Source of the DNA: Gracilaria gracilis
Taxonomy: Eukaryota > Rhodophyta > Florideophyceae > Gracilariales > Gracilariaceae
Assembly: GCA_030374805.1 (NCBI GenBank)
Contig: JARGSG010000011.1
Span: forward strand, 1,053,993 to 1,117,992
Length of the DNA stretch: 64,000 nt
Direction: 5' to 3'
Below, one piece after another: positions 43,001-58,000 of the stretch. The number at the start of each line of letters is the position of its first letter. The first letter of the stretch is position 1. The position numbers were made by a program, and so were the translations under genes. The notes under the pieces are model-generated. The model made no database searches, was not told where the DNA came from, and was given only the letters and a program-made list of their open reading frames with translations.

Positions 43001-46000
43001 CATCCATCAACCTCCGCACCACTTCTTGTGCCTCTCCACAAAACTACAAAACACTTCTGGACCCTGCCCATCAACTTCAAGCACATTACATTCACTACAG
43101 AACACTTCTGGAGCCTGCCCATCAACTCCCAGAACATTACATTCACTATGTCGTCCACTAGAAAAAGCGAGTCCTTGCCCTCCTCTGGAGTGCATCCATC
43201 AACCTCCGCACCACTTCTTGTGTCTCTCCACAAAACTACAAAACACTTCTGGACCCTGCCCATCAACTTCCAGCACATTACATTCACTAGAGAACACTTC
43301 TGGAGCCTGCCCATCAACTCCCAGAACATTACATTCACTATGTCGTCCACTAGAAAAAACGAGTCCTTGCCCTCCTCTGGAGTGCATCCATCAACCTCCG
43401 CACCACTTCTTGTGCCTCTCCACAAAACTACAAAACACTTCTGGACCCTGCCCATCAACTTCCAGCACATTACATTCACTACAGAACACTTCTGGGGCCT
43501 GCCCATCAACTCCCAGAACATTACATTCACTATGTCGTCCACTAGAAAAAGCGAGTCCTTGCCCTCCTCTGGAGTGCATCCATCAACCTCCGCACCACTT
43601 CTTGTGCCTCTCCACAAAACTACAAAACACTTCTGGACCCTGCCCATCAACTTCCAGCACATTACATTCACTACAGAACACTTCTGGAGCCTGCCCATCA
43701 ACTCCCAGAACATTACATTCACTATGTCGTCCACTAGAAAAAGCGAGTCCTTGCCCTCCTCTGGAGTGCATCCATCAACCTCCGCACCACTTCTTGTGCC
43801 TCTCCACAAAACTACAAAACACTTCTGGACCCTGCCCATCAACTTCCAGCACATTACATTCACTACAGAACACTTCTGGAGCCTGCCCATCAGCTCCCAG
43901 AACATTACATTCACTATGTCGTCCACTAGAAAAAACGAGTCCTTTCCCTCCTCTGGAGTGCATCCATCAACCTCCGCACCACTTCTTGTGCCTCTCCACA
44001 AAACTACAAAACACTTCTGGACCCTGCCCATCAACTTCCAGCACATTACATTCACTACAGAACACTTCTGGAGCCTGCCCATCAACTCCCAGAACATTAC
44101 ATTCACTATGTCGTCCACTAGAAAAAGCGAGTCCTTGCCCTCCTCTGGAGTGCATCCATCAACCTCCGCACCACTTCTTGTGCCTCTCCACAAAACTACA
44201 AAACACTTCTGGACCCTGCCCATCAACTTCCAGCACATTACATTCACTACAGAACACTTCTGGAGCCTGCCCATCAGCTCCCAGAACATTACATTCACTA
44301 TGTCGTCCACTAGAAAAAACGAGTCCTTTCCCTCCTCTGGAGTGCATCCATCAACCTCCGCACCACTTCTTGTGCCTCTCCACAAAACTACAAAACACTT
44401 CTGGACCCTGCCCATCAACTTCCAGCACATTACATTCACTACAGAACACTTCTGGAGCCTGCCCATCAACTCCCAGAACATTACATTCACTATGTCGTCC
44501 ACTAGAAAAAGCGAGTCCTTGCCCTCCTCTGGAGTGCATCCATCAACCTCCGCACCACTTCTTGTGCCTCTCCACAAAACCACAAAACACTTCTGGACCC
44601 TGCCCATCAACTTCCAGCACATTACATTCACTACAGAACACTTCTGGAGCCTGCCCATCAACTCCCAGAACATTACATTCACTATGTCGTCCACTAGAAA
44701 AAGCGAGTCCTTGCCCTCCTCTGGAGTGCATCCATCAACCTCCGCACCACTTCTTGTGCCTCTCCACAAAACTACAAAACACTTCTGGACCCTGCCCATC
44801 AACTTCCAGCACATTACATTCACTACAGAACACTTCTGGAGCCTGCCCATCAACTCCCAGAACATTACATTCACTATGTCGTCCACTAGAAAAAGCGAGT
44901 CCTTGCCCTCCTCTGGAGTGCATCCATCAACCTCCGCACCACTTCTTGTGCCTCTCCACAAAACCACAAAACACTTCTGGACCCTGCCCATCAACTTCCA
45001 GCACATTACATTCACTACAGAACACTTCTGGAGCCTGCCCATCAACTCCCAGAACATTACATTCACTATGTCGTCCACTAGAAAAAGCGAGTCCTTGCCC
45101 TCCTCTGGAGTGCATCCATCAACCTCCGCACCACTTCTTGTGCCTCTCCACAAAACTACAAAACACTTCTGGACCCTGCCCATCAACTTCCAGCACATTA
45201 CATTCACTACAGAACACTTCTGGAGCCTGCCCATCAACTCCCAGAACATTACATTCACTATGTCGTCCACTAGAAAAAGCGAGTCCTTGCCCTCCTCTGG
45301 AGTGCATCCATCAACCTCCGCACCACTTCTTGTGCCTCTCCACAAAACTACAAAACACTTCTGGACCCTGCCCATCAACTTCCAGCACATTACATTCACT
45401 ACAGAACACTTCTGGAGCCTGCCCATCAACTCCCAGAACATTACATTCACTATGTCGTCCACTAGAAAAAGCGAGTCCTTGCCCTCCTCTGGAGTGCATC
45501 CATCAACCTCCGCACCACTTCTTGTGCCTCTCCACAAAACTACAAAACACTTCTGGACCCTGCCCATCAACTTCCAGCACATTACATTCACTACAGAACA
45601 CTTCTGGAGCCTGCCCATCAACTCCCAGAACATTACATTCACTATGTCGTCCACTAGAAAAAAGCGAGTCCTTGCCCTCCTCTGGAGTGCATCCATCAAC
45701 CTCCGCACCACTTCTTGTGCCTCTCCACAAAACTACAAAACACTTCTGGACCCTGCCCATCAACTTCCAGCACATTACATTCACTAGAGAACACTTCTGG
45801 AGCCTGCCCATCAACTCCCAGAACATTACATTCACTATGTCGTCCACTAGAAAAAACGAGTCCTTGCCCTCCTCTGGAGTGCATCCATCAACCTCCGCAC
45901 CACTTCTTGTGCCTCTCCACAAAACTACAAAACACTTCTGGACCCTGCCCATCAACTTCCAGCACATTACATTCACTACAGAACACTTCTGGAGCCTGCC

Positions 46001-49000
46001 CATCAACTCCCAGAACATTACATTCACTATGTCGTCCACTAGAAAAAGCGAGTCCTTGCCCTCCTCTGGAGTGCATCCATCAACCTCCGCACCACTTCTT
46101 GTGCCTCTCCACAAAACTACAAAACACTTCTGGACCCTGCCCATCAACTTCCAGCACATTACATTCACTACAGAACACTTCTGGAGCCTGCCCATCAACT
46201 CCCAGAACATTACATTCACTATGTCGTCCACTAGAAAAAACGAGTCCTTGCCCTCCTCTGGAGTGCATCCATCAACCTCCGCACCACTTCTTGTGCCTCT
46301 CCACAAAACTACAAAACACTTCTGGACCCTGCCCATCAACTTCCAGCACATTACATTCACTACAGAACACTTCTGGAGCCTGCCCATCAACTCCCAGAAC
46401 ATTACATTCACTATGTCGTCCACTAGAAAAAGCGAGTCCTTGCCCTCCTCTGGAGTGCATCCATCAACCTCCGCACCACTTCTTGTGCCTCTCCACAAAA
46501 CTACAAAACACTTCTGGACCCTGCCCATCAACTTCCAGCACATTACATTCACTACAGAACACTTCTGGAGCCTGCCCATCAACTCCCAGAACATTACATT
46601 CACTATGTCGTCCACTAGAAAAAACGAGTCCTTGCCCTCCTCTGGAGTGCATCCATCAACCTCCGCACCACTTCTTGTGCCTCTCCACAAAACTACAAAA
46701 CACTTCTGGACCCTGCCCATCAACTTCCAGCACATTACATTCACTACAGAACACTTCTGGAGCCTGCCCATCAACTCCCAGAACATTACATTCACTATGT
46801 CGTCCACTAGAAAAAGCGAGTCCTTGCCCTCCTCTGGAGTGCATCCATCAACCTCCGCACCACTTCTTGTGCCTCTCCACAAAACTACAAAACACTTCTG
46901 GACCCTGCCCATCAACTTCCAGCACATTACATTCACTACAGAACACTTCTGGAGCCTGCCCATCAACTCCCAGAACATTACATTCACTATGTCGTCCACT
47001 AGAAAAAGCGAGTCCTTGCCCTCCTCTGGAGTGCATCCATCAACCTCCGCACCACTTCTTGTGCCTCTCCACAAAACTACAAAACACTTCTGGACCCTGC
47101 CCATCAACTTCCAGCACATTACATTCACTACAGAACACTTCTGGAGCCTGCCCATCAACTCCCAGAACATTACATTCACTATGTCGTCCACTAGAAAAAG
47201 CGAGTCCTTGCCCTCCTCTGGAGTGCATCCATCAACCTCCGCACCACTTCTTGTGCCTCTCCACAAAACCACAAAACACTTCTGGACCCTGCCCATCAAC
47301 TTCCAGCACATTACATTCACTACAGAACACTTCTGGAGCCTGCCCATCAACTCCCAGAACATTACATTCACTATGTCGTCCACTAGAAAAAACGAGTCCT
47401 TGCCCTCCTCTGGAGTGCATCCATCAACCTCCGCACCACTTCTTGTGCCTCTCCACAAAACTACAAAACACTTCTGGACCCTGCCCATCAACTTCCAGCA
47501 CATTACATTCACTACAGAACACTTCTGGAGCCTGCCCATCAACTCCCAGAACATTACATTCACTATGTCGTCCACTAGAAAAAGCGAGTCCTTGCCCTCC
47601 TCTGGAGTGCATCCATCAACCTCCGCACCACTTCTTGTGCCTCTCCACAAAACTACAAAACACTTCTGGACCCTGCCCATCAACTTCCAGCACATTACAT
47701 TCACTACAGAACACTTCTGGAGCCTGCCCATCAGCTCCCAGAACATTACATTCACTATGTCGTCCACTAGAAAAAACGAGTCCTTTCCCTCCTCTGGAGT
47801 GCATCCATCAACCTCCGCACCACTTCTTGTGCCTCTCCACAAAACTACAAAACACTTCTGGACCCTGCCCATCAACTTCCAGCACATTACATTCACTACA
47901 GAACACTTCTGGAGCCTGCCCATCAACTCCCAGAACATTACATTCACTATGTCGTCCACTAGAAAAAGCGAGTCCTTGCCCTCCTCTGGAGTGCATCCAT
48001 CAACCTCCGCACCACTTCTTGTGCCTCTCCACAAAACCACAAAACACTTCTGGACCCTGCCCATCAACTTCCAGCACATTACATTCACTACAGAACACTT
48101 CTGGAGCCTGCCCATCAACTCCCAGAACATTACATTCACTATGTCGTCCACTAGAAAAAGCGAGTCCTTGCCCTCCTCTGGAGTGCATCCATCAACCTCC
48201 GCACCACTTCTTGTGCCTCTCCACAAAACCACAAAACACTTCTGGACCCTGCCCATCAACTTCCAGCACATTACATTCACTACAGAACACTTCTGGAGCC
48301 TGCCCATCAACTCCCAGAACATTACATTCACTATGTCGTCCACTAGAAAAAGCGAGTCCTTGCCCTCCTCTGGAGTGCATCCATCAACCTCCGCACCACT
48401 TCTTGTGCCTCTCCACAAAACTACAAAACACTTCTGGACCCTGCCCATCAACTTCCAGCACATTACATTCACTACAGAACACTTCTGGAGCCTGCCCATC
48501 AACTCCCAGAACATTACATTCACTATGTCGTCCACTAGAAAAAGCGAGTCCTTGCCCTCCTCTGGAGTGCATCCATCAACCTCCGCACCACTTCTTGTGC
48601 CTCTCCACAAAACTACAAAACACTTCTGGACACTGCCCATCAACTTCCAGCACATTACATTCACTACAGAACACTTCTGGAGCCTGCCCATCAACTCCCA
48701 GAACATTACATTCACTATGTCGTCCACTAGAAAAAACGAGTCCTTTCCCTCCTCTGGAGTGCATCCATCAACCTCCGCACCACTTCTTGTGCCTCTCCAC
48801 AAAACTACAAAACACTTCTGGACCCTGCCCATCAACTTCCAGCACATTACATTCACTAGAGAACACTTCTGGAGCCTGCCCATCAACTCCCAGAACATTA
48901 CATTCACTATGTCGTCCACTAGAAAAAACGAGTCCTTGCCCTCCTCTGGAGTGCATCCATCAACCTCCGCACCACTTCTTGTGCCTCTCCACAAAACTAA

Positions 49001-52000
49001 AAAACACTTCTGGACCCTGCCCATCAACTTCCAGCACATTACATTCACTACAGAACACTTCTGGAGCCTGCCCATCAACTCCCAGAACATTACATTCACT
49101 ATGTCGTCCACTCGTCCACTAGAAAAAGCGAGTCCTTGCCCTCCTCTGGAGTGCATCCATCAACCTCCGCACCACTTCTTGTGCCTCTCCACAAAACTAC
49201 AAAACACTTCTGGACCCTGCCCATCAACTTCCAGCACATTACATTCACTACAGAACACTTCTGGAGCCTGCCCATCAACTCCCAGAACATTACATTCACT
49301 ATGTCGTCCACTAGAAAAAGCGAGTCCTTGCCCTCCTCTGGAGTGCATCCATCAACCTCCGCACCACTTCTTGTGCCTCTCCACAAAACTACAAAACACT
49401 TCTGGACCCTGCCCATCAACTTCCAGCACATTACATTCACTACAGAACACTTCTGGAGCCTGCCCATCAGCTCCCAGAACATTACATTCACTATGTCGTC
49501 CACTAGAAAAAACGAGTCCTTTCCCTCCTCTGGAGTGCATCCATCAACCTCCGCACCACTTCTTGTGCCTCTCCACAAAACTACAAAACACTTCTGGACC
49601 CTGCCCATCAACTTCCAGCACATTACATTCACTACAGAACACTTCTGGAGCCTGCCCATCAACTCCCAGAACATTACATTCACTATGTCGTCCACTAGAA
49701 AAAGCGAGTCCTTGCCCTTTTCTGGAGTGCATCCATCAACCTCCGCACCACTTCTTGTGCCTCTCCACAAAACCACAAAACACTTCTGGACCCTGCCCAT
49801 CAACTTCCAGCACATTACATTCACTACAGAACACTTCTGGAGCCTGCCCATCAACTCCCAGAACATTACATTCACTATGTCGTCCACTAGAAAAAACGAG
49901 TCCTTGCCCTCCTCTGGAGTGCATCCATCAACCTCCGCACCACTTCTTGTGCCTCTCCACAAAACTACAAAACACTTCTGGACCCTGCCCATCAACTTCC
50001 AGCACATTACATTCACTACAGAACACTTCTGGAGCCTGCCCATCAACTCCCAGAACATTACATTCACTATGTTGTCTACTAGAAAACGCGAGTCCTTGCC
50101 GTCCTCTGGAGTGCATCCATCAACCTCCGCACCACTTCTTGTGCCTCTCCACAAAACTACAAAACACTTCTGGACCGTGCCCATTAACTTCCAGCACATT
50201 ACATTCACTACAGAACACTTCTGGAGCCTGCCCATCAACTCCCAGAACATTACATTCACTATGTCGTCCACTAGAAAAAGCGAGTCCTTGCCCTCCTCTG
50301 GAGTGCATCCATCAACCTCCGCACCACTTCTTGTGCCTCTCAACAAAACTACAAAACACTTCTGGACCCTGCCCATCAACTTCCAGCACATTACATTCAC
50401 TACAGAACACTTCTGGAGCCTGCCCATCAACTCCCAGAACATTACATTCACTATGTCGTCCACTAGAAAAAGCGAGTCCTTGCCCTCCTCTGGAGTGCAT
50501 CCATCAACCTCTGCACCACTTCTTGTGCCTCTCCACAAAACTACAAAACACTTCTGGACCCTGCCCATTTCCTTCCAGCACATTAAATTCACTAGAGAAC
50601 ACTTCTGGAGCCTGCCCATCAACTCCCAGAACATTACATTCACTATGTCGTCCACTAGAAAAAACGAGTCCTTGCCCTCCTCTGGAGTGCATCCATCAAC
50701 CTCCGCACCACTTCTTGTGCCTCTCCACAAAACCACAAAACACTTCTGGACCCTGCCCATCAACTTCCAGCACATTACATTCACTACAGAACACTTCTGG
50801 AGCCTGCCCATCAACTCCCAGAACATTACATTCACTATGTCGTCCACTAGAAAAAACGAGTCCTTGCCCTCCTCTGGAGTGCATCCATCAACCTCCGCAC
50901 CACTTCTTGTGCCTCTCCACAAAACTACAAAACACTTCTGGACCCTGCCCATCAACTTCCAGCACATTACATTCACTACAGAACACTTCTGGAGCCTGCC
51001 CATCAACTCCCAGAACATTACATTCACTATGTCGTCCACTAGAAAAAGCGAGTCCTTGCCCTCCTCTGGAGTGCATCCATCAACCTCCGCACCACTTCTT
51101 GTGCCTCTCCACAAAACTACAAAACACTTCTGGACCCTGCCCATCAACTTCCAGCACATTACATTCACTACAGAACACTTCTGGAGCCTGCCCATCAACT
51201 CCCAGAACATTACATTCACTATGTCGTCCACTAGAAAAAGCGAGTCCTTGCCCTCCTCTGGAGTGCATCCATCAACCTCCGCACCACTTCTTGTGCCTCT
51301 CCACAAAACTACAAAACACTTCTGGACCCTGCCCATCAACTTCCAGCACATTACATTCACTACAGAACACTTCTGGAGCCTGCCCATCAACTCCCAGAAC
51401 ATTACATTCACTATGTCGTCCACTAGAAAAAACGAGTCCTTGCCCTCCTCTGGAGTGCATCCATCAACCTCCGCACCACTTCTTGTGCCTCTCCACAAAA
51501 CTACAAAACACTTCTGGACCCTGCCCATCAACTTCCAGCACATTACATTCACTACAGAACAGTCCTTGCCCTCCTCTGGAGTGCATCCATCAACCTCCGC
51601 ACCACTTCTTGTGCCTCTCCACAAAACTACAAAACACTTCTGGACCCTGCCCATCAACTCCCAGAAGCCTGCCCATCAGCTCCCAGAACATTACATTCAC
51701 TATGTCGTCCACTAGAAAAAACGAGTCCTTGCCCTCCTCTGGAGTGCATCCATCAACCTCCGCACCACTTCTTGTGCCTCTCCACAAAACTACAAAACAC
51801 TTCTGGACCCTGCCCATCAACTTCCAGCACATTACATTCACTACAGAACACTTCTGGAGCCTGCCCATCAACTCCCAGAACATTACATTCACTATGTCGT
51901 CCACTAGAAAAAGCGAGTCCTTGCCCTCCTCTGGAGTGCATCCATCAACCTCCGCACCACTTCTTGTGCCTCTCCACAAAACTACAAAACACTTCTGGAC

Positions 52001-55000
52001 CCTGCCCATCAACTTCCAGCACATTACATTCACTACAGAACACTTCTGGAGCCTGCCCATCAACTCCCAGAACATTACATTCACTATGTCGTCCACTAGA
52101 AAAAACGAGTCCTTGCCCTCCTCTGGAGTGCATCCATCAACCTCCGCACCACTTCTTGTGCCTCTCCACAAAACTACAAAACACTTCTGGACCCTGCCCA
52201 TCAACTTCCAGCACATTACATTCACTACAGAACACTTCTGGAGCCTGCCCATCAACTCCCAGAACATTACATTCACTATGTCGTCCACTAGAAAAAGCGA
52301 GTCCTTGCCCTCCTCTGGAGTGCATCCATCAACCTCCGCACCACTTCTTGTGCCTCTCCACAAAACTACAAAACACTTCTGGACCCTGCCCATCAACTTC
52401 CAGCACATTACATTCACTACAGAACACTTCTGGAGCCTGCCCATCAACTCCCAGAACATTACATTCACTATGTCGTCCACTAGAAAAAGCGAGTCCTTGC
52501 CCTCCTCTGGAGTGCATCCATCAACCTCCGCACCACTTCTTGTGCCTCTCCACAAAACTACAAAACACTTCTGGACCCTGCCCATCAACTTCCAGCACAT
52601 TACATTCACTACAGAACACTTCTGGAGCCTGCCCATCAACTCCCAGAACATTACATTCACTATGTCGTCCACTAGAAAAAGCGAGTCCTTGCCCTCCTCT
52701 GGAGTGCATCCATCAACCTCCGCACCACTTCTTGTGCCTCTCCACAAAACTACAAAACACTTCTGGACCCTGCCCATCAACTTCCAGCACATTACATTCA
52801 CTACAGAACACTTCTGGAGCCTGCCCATCAACTCCCAGAACATTACATTCACTATGTCGTCCACTAGAAAAAGCGAGTCCTTGCCCTCCTCTGGAGTGCA
52901 TCCATCAACCTCCGCACCACTTCTTGTGCCTCTCCACAAAACTACAAAACACTTCTGGACCCTGCCCATCAACTTCCAGCACATTACATTCACTACAGAA
53001 CACTTCTGGAGCCTGCCCATCAACTCCCAGAACATTACATTCACTATGTCGTCCACTAGAAAAAACGAGTCCTTGCCCTCCTCTGGAGTGCATCCATCAA
53101 CCTCCGCACCACTTCTTGTGCCTCTCCACAAAACTACAAAACACTTCTGGACCCTGCCCATCAACTTCCAGCACATTACATTCACTACAGAACACTTCTG
53201 GAGCCTGCCCATCAACTCCCAGAACATTACATTCACTATGTCGTCCACTAGAAAAAACGAGTCCTTGCCCTCCTCTGGAGTGCATCCATCAACCTCCGCA
53301 CCACTTCTTGTGCCTCTCCACAAAACTACAAAACACTTCTGGACCCTGCCCATCAACTTCCAGCACATTACATTCACTACAGAACACTTCTGGAGCCTGC
53401 CCATCAACTCCCAGAACATTACATTCACTATGTCGTCCACTAGAAAAAGCGAGTCCTTGCCCTCCTCTGGAGTGCATCCATCAACCTCCGCACCACTTCT
53501 TGTGCCTCTCCACAAAACTACAAAACACTTCTGGACCCTGCCCATCAACTTCCAGCACATTACATTCACTACAGAACACTTCTGGAGCCTGCCCATCAAC
53601 TCCCAGAACATTACATTCACTATGTCGTCCACTAGAAAAAGCGAGTCCTTGCCCTCCTCTGGAGTGCATCCATCAACCTCCGCACCACTTCTTGTGCCTC
53701 TCCACAAAACTACAAAACACTTCTGGACCCTGCCCATCAACTTCCAGCACATTACATTCACTACAGAACACTTCTGGAGCCTGCCCATCAACTCCCAGAA
53801 CATTACATTCACTATGTCGTCCACTAGAAAAAGCGAGTCCTTGCCCTCCTCTGGAGTGCATCCATCAACCTCCGCACCACTTCTTGTGCCTCTCCACAAA
53901 ACTACAAAACACTTCTGGACCCTGCCCATCAACTTCCAGCACATTACATTCACTACAGAACACTTCTGGAGCCTGCCCATCAACTCCCAGAACATTACAT
54001 TCACTATGTCGTCCACTAGAAAAAGCGAGTCCTTGCCCTCCTCTGGAGTGCATCCATCAACCTCCGCACCACTTCTTGTGCCTCTCCACAAAACTACAAA
54101 ACACTTCTGGACCCTGCCCATCAACTTCCAGCACATTACATTCACTACAGAACACTTCTGGAGCCTGCCCATCAACTCCCAGAACATTACATTCACTATG
54201 TCGTCCACTAGAAAAAGCGAGTCCTTGCCCTCCTCTGGAGTGCATCCATCAACCTCCGCACCACTTCTTGTGCCTCTCCACAAAACTACAAAACACTTCT
54301 GGACCCTGCCCATCAACTTCCAGCACATTACATTCACTACAGAACACTTCTGGAGCCTGCCCATCAACTCCCAGAACATTACATTCACTATGTCGTCCAC
54401 TAGAAAAAGCGAGTCCTTGCCCTCCTCTGGAGTGCATCCATCAACCTCCGCACCACTTCTTGTGCCTCTCCACAAAACTACAAAACACTTCTGGACCCTG
54501 CCCATCAACTTCCAGCACATTACATTCACTACAGAACACTTCTGGAGCCTGCCCATCAACTCCCAGAACATTACATTCACTATGTCGTCCACTAGAAAAA
54601 ACGAGTCCTTGCCCTCCTCTGGAGTGCATCCATCAACCTCCGCACCACTTCTTGTGCCTCTCCACAAAACTACAAAACACTTCTGGACCCTGCCCATCAA
54701 CTTCCAGCACATTACATTCACTACAGAACACTTCTGGAGCCTGCCCATCAACTCCCAGAACATTACATTCACTATGTCGTCCACTAGAAAAAACGAGTCC
54801 TTGCCCTCCTCTGGAGTGCATCCATCAACCTCCGCACCACTTCTTGTGCCTCTCCACAAAACTACAAAACACTTCTGGACCCTGCCCATCAACTTCCAGC
54901 ACATTACATTCACTACAGAACACTTCTGGAGCCTGCCCATCAACTCCCAGAACATTACATTCACTATGTCGTCCACTAGAAAAAACGAGTCCTTGCCCTC

Positions 55001-58000
55001 CTCTGGAGTGCATCCATCAACCTCCGCACCACTTCTTGTGCCTCTCCACAAAACTACAAAACACTTCTGGACCCTGCCCATCAACTTCCAGCACATTACA
55101 TTCACTACAGAACACTTCTGGAGCCTGCCCATCAACTCCCAGAACATTACATTCACTATGTCGTCCACTAGAAAAAGCGAGTCCTTGCCCTCCTCTGGAG
55201 TGCATCCATCAACCTCCGCACCACTTCTTGTGCCTCTCCACAAAACTACAAAACACTTCTGGACCCTGCCCATCAACTTCCAGCACATTACATTCACTAC
55301 AGAACACTTCTGGAGCCTGCCCATCAACTCCCAGAACATTACATTCACTATGTCGTCCACTAGAAAAAACGAGTCCTTGCCCTCCTCTGGAGTGCATCCA
55401 TCAACCTCCGCACCACTTCTTGTGCCTCTCCACAAAACTACAAAACACTTCTGGACCCTGCCCATCAACTTCCAGCACATTACATTCACTACAGAACACT
55501 TCTGGAGCCTGCCCATCAACTCCCAGAACATTACATTCACTATGTCGTCCACTAGAAAAAACGAGTCCTTGCCCTCCTCTGGAGTGCATCCATCAACCTC
55601 CGCACCACTTCTTGTGCCTCTCCACAAAACTACAAAACACTTCTGGACCCTGCCCATCAACTTCCAGCACATTACATTCACTACAGAACACTTCTGGAGC
55701 CTGCCCATCAGCTCCCAGAACATTACATTCACTATGTCGTCCACTAGAAAAAACGAGTCCTTGCCCTCCTCTGGAGTGCATCCATCAACCTCCGCACCAC
55801 TTCTTGTGCCTCTCCACAAAACTACAAAACACTTCTGGACCCTGCCCATCAACTTCCAGCACATTACATTCACTACAGAACACTTCTGGAGCCTGCCCAT
55901 CAGCTCCCAGAACATTACATTCACTATGTCGTCCACTAGAAAAAACGAGTCCTTGCCCTCCTCTGGAGTGCATCCATCAACCTCCGCACCACTTCTTGTG
56001 CCTCTCCACTAAAACTACAAAACACTTCTGGACCCTGCCCATCAACTTCCAGCACATTACATTCACTACAGAACACTTCTGGAGCCTGCCCATCAACTCC
56101 CAGAACATTACATTCACTATGTCGTCCACTAGAAAAAACGAGTCCTTGCCCTCCTCTGGAGTGCATCCATCAACCTCCGCACCACTTCTTGTGCCTCTCC
56201 ACAAAACTACAAAACACTTCTGGACCCTGCCCATCAACTTCCAGCACATTACATTCACTACAGAACACTTCTGGAGCCTGCCCATCAGCTCCCAGAACAT
56301 TACATTCACTATGTCGTCCACTAGAAAAAAACGAGTCCTTGCCCTCCTCTGGAGTGCATCCATCAACCTCCGCACCACTTCTTGTGCCTCTCCACAAAAC
56401 TACAAAACACTTCTGGACCCTGCCCATCAACTTCCAGCACATTACATTCACTACAGAACACTTCTGGAGCCTGCCCATCAACTCCCAGAACATTACATTC
56501 ACTATGTCGTCCACTAGAAAAAACGAGTCCTTGCCCTCCTCTGGAGTGCATCCATCAACCTCCGCACCACTTCTTGTGCCTCTCCACAAAACTACAAAAC
56601 ACTTCTGGACCCTGCCCATCAACTTCCAGCACATTACATTCACTACAGAACACTTCTGGAGCCTGCCCATCAGCTCCCAGAACATTACATTCACTATGTC
56701 GTCCACTAGAAAAAGCGAGTCCTTGCCCTCCTCTGGAGTGCATCCATCAACCTCCGCACCACTTCTTGTGCCTCTCCACAAAACTACAAAACACTTCTGG
56801 ACCCTGCCCATCAACTTCCAGCACATTACATTCACTACAGAACACTTCTGGAGCCTGCCCATCAACTCCCAGAACATTACATTCACTATGTCGTCCACTA
56901 GAAAAAACGAGTCCTTGCCCTCCTCTGGAGTGCATCCATCAACCTCCGCACCACTTCTTGTGCCTCTCCACAAAACTACAAAACACTTCTGGACCCTGCC
57001 CATCAACTTCCAGCACATTACATTCACTACAGAACACTTCTGGAGCCTGCCCATCAACTCCCAGAACATTACATTCACTATGTCGTCCACTAGAAAAAAC
57101 GAGTCCTTGCCCTCCTCTGGAGTGCATCCATCAACCTCCGCACCACTTCTTGTGCCTCTCCACAAAACTACAAAACACTTCTGGACCCTGCCCATCAACT
57201 TCCAGCACATTACATTCACTACAGAACACTTCTGGAGCCTGCCCATCAACTCCCAGAACATTACATTCACTATGTCGTCCACTAGAAAAAACGAGTCCTT
57301 GCCCTCCTCTGGAGTGCATCCATCAACCTCCGCACCACTTCTTGTGCCTCTCCACAAAACTACAAAACACTTCTGGACCCTGCCCATCAACTTCCAGCAC
57401 ATTACATTCACTACAGAACACTTCTGGAGCCTGCCCATCAACTCCCAGAACATTACATTCACTATGTCGTCCACTAGAAAAAGCGAGTCCTTGCCCTCCT
57501 CTGGAGTGCATCCATCAACCTCCGCACCACTTCTTGTGCCTCTCCACAAAACTACAAAACACTTCTGGACCCTGCCCATCAACTTCCAGCACATTACATT
57601 CACTACAGAACACTTCTGGAGCCTGCCCATCAAGCTCCCAGAACATTACATTCACTATGTCGTCCACTAGAAAAAGCGAGTCCTTGCCCTCCTCTGGAGT
57701 GCATCCATCAACCTCCGCACCACTTCTTGTGCCTCTCCACAAAACTACAAAACACTTCTGGACCCTGCCCATCAACTTCCAGCACATTACATTCACTACA
57801 GAACACTTCTGGAGCCTGCCCATCAACTCCCAGAACATTACATTCACTATGTCGTCCACTAGAAAACGCGAGTCCTTGCCCTCCTCTGCATCCATCAACC
57901 TCCGCACCACTTCTTGTGCCTCTCCACAACATTACATCTGGAACTACAGAACACTTCTGGAGCCTGCCCATCAACTCTCAGAACATTACAATCACTATGT

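Noticed and set aside
40076-56517. Frames of 1100-5288 codons within the satellite, on both strands
   Set aside because: They arise because the 192-bp period is a multiple of three and the monomer lacks stops in several frames. Variants alter residues in all frames, and frames switch at small indels without consequence.
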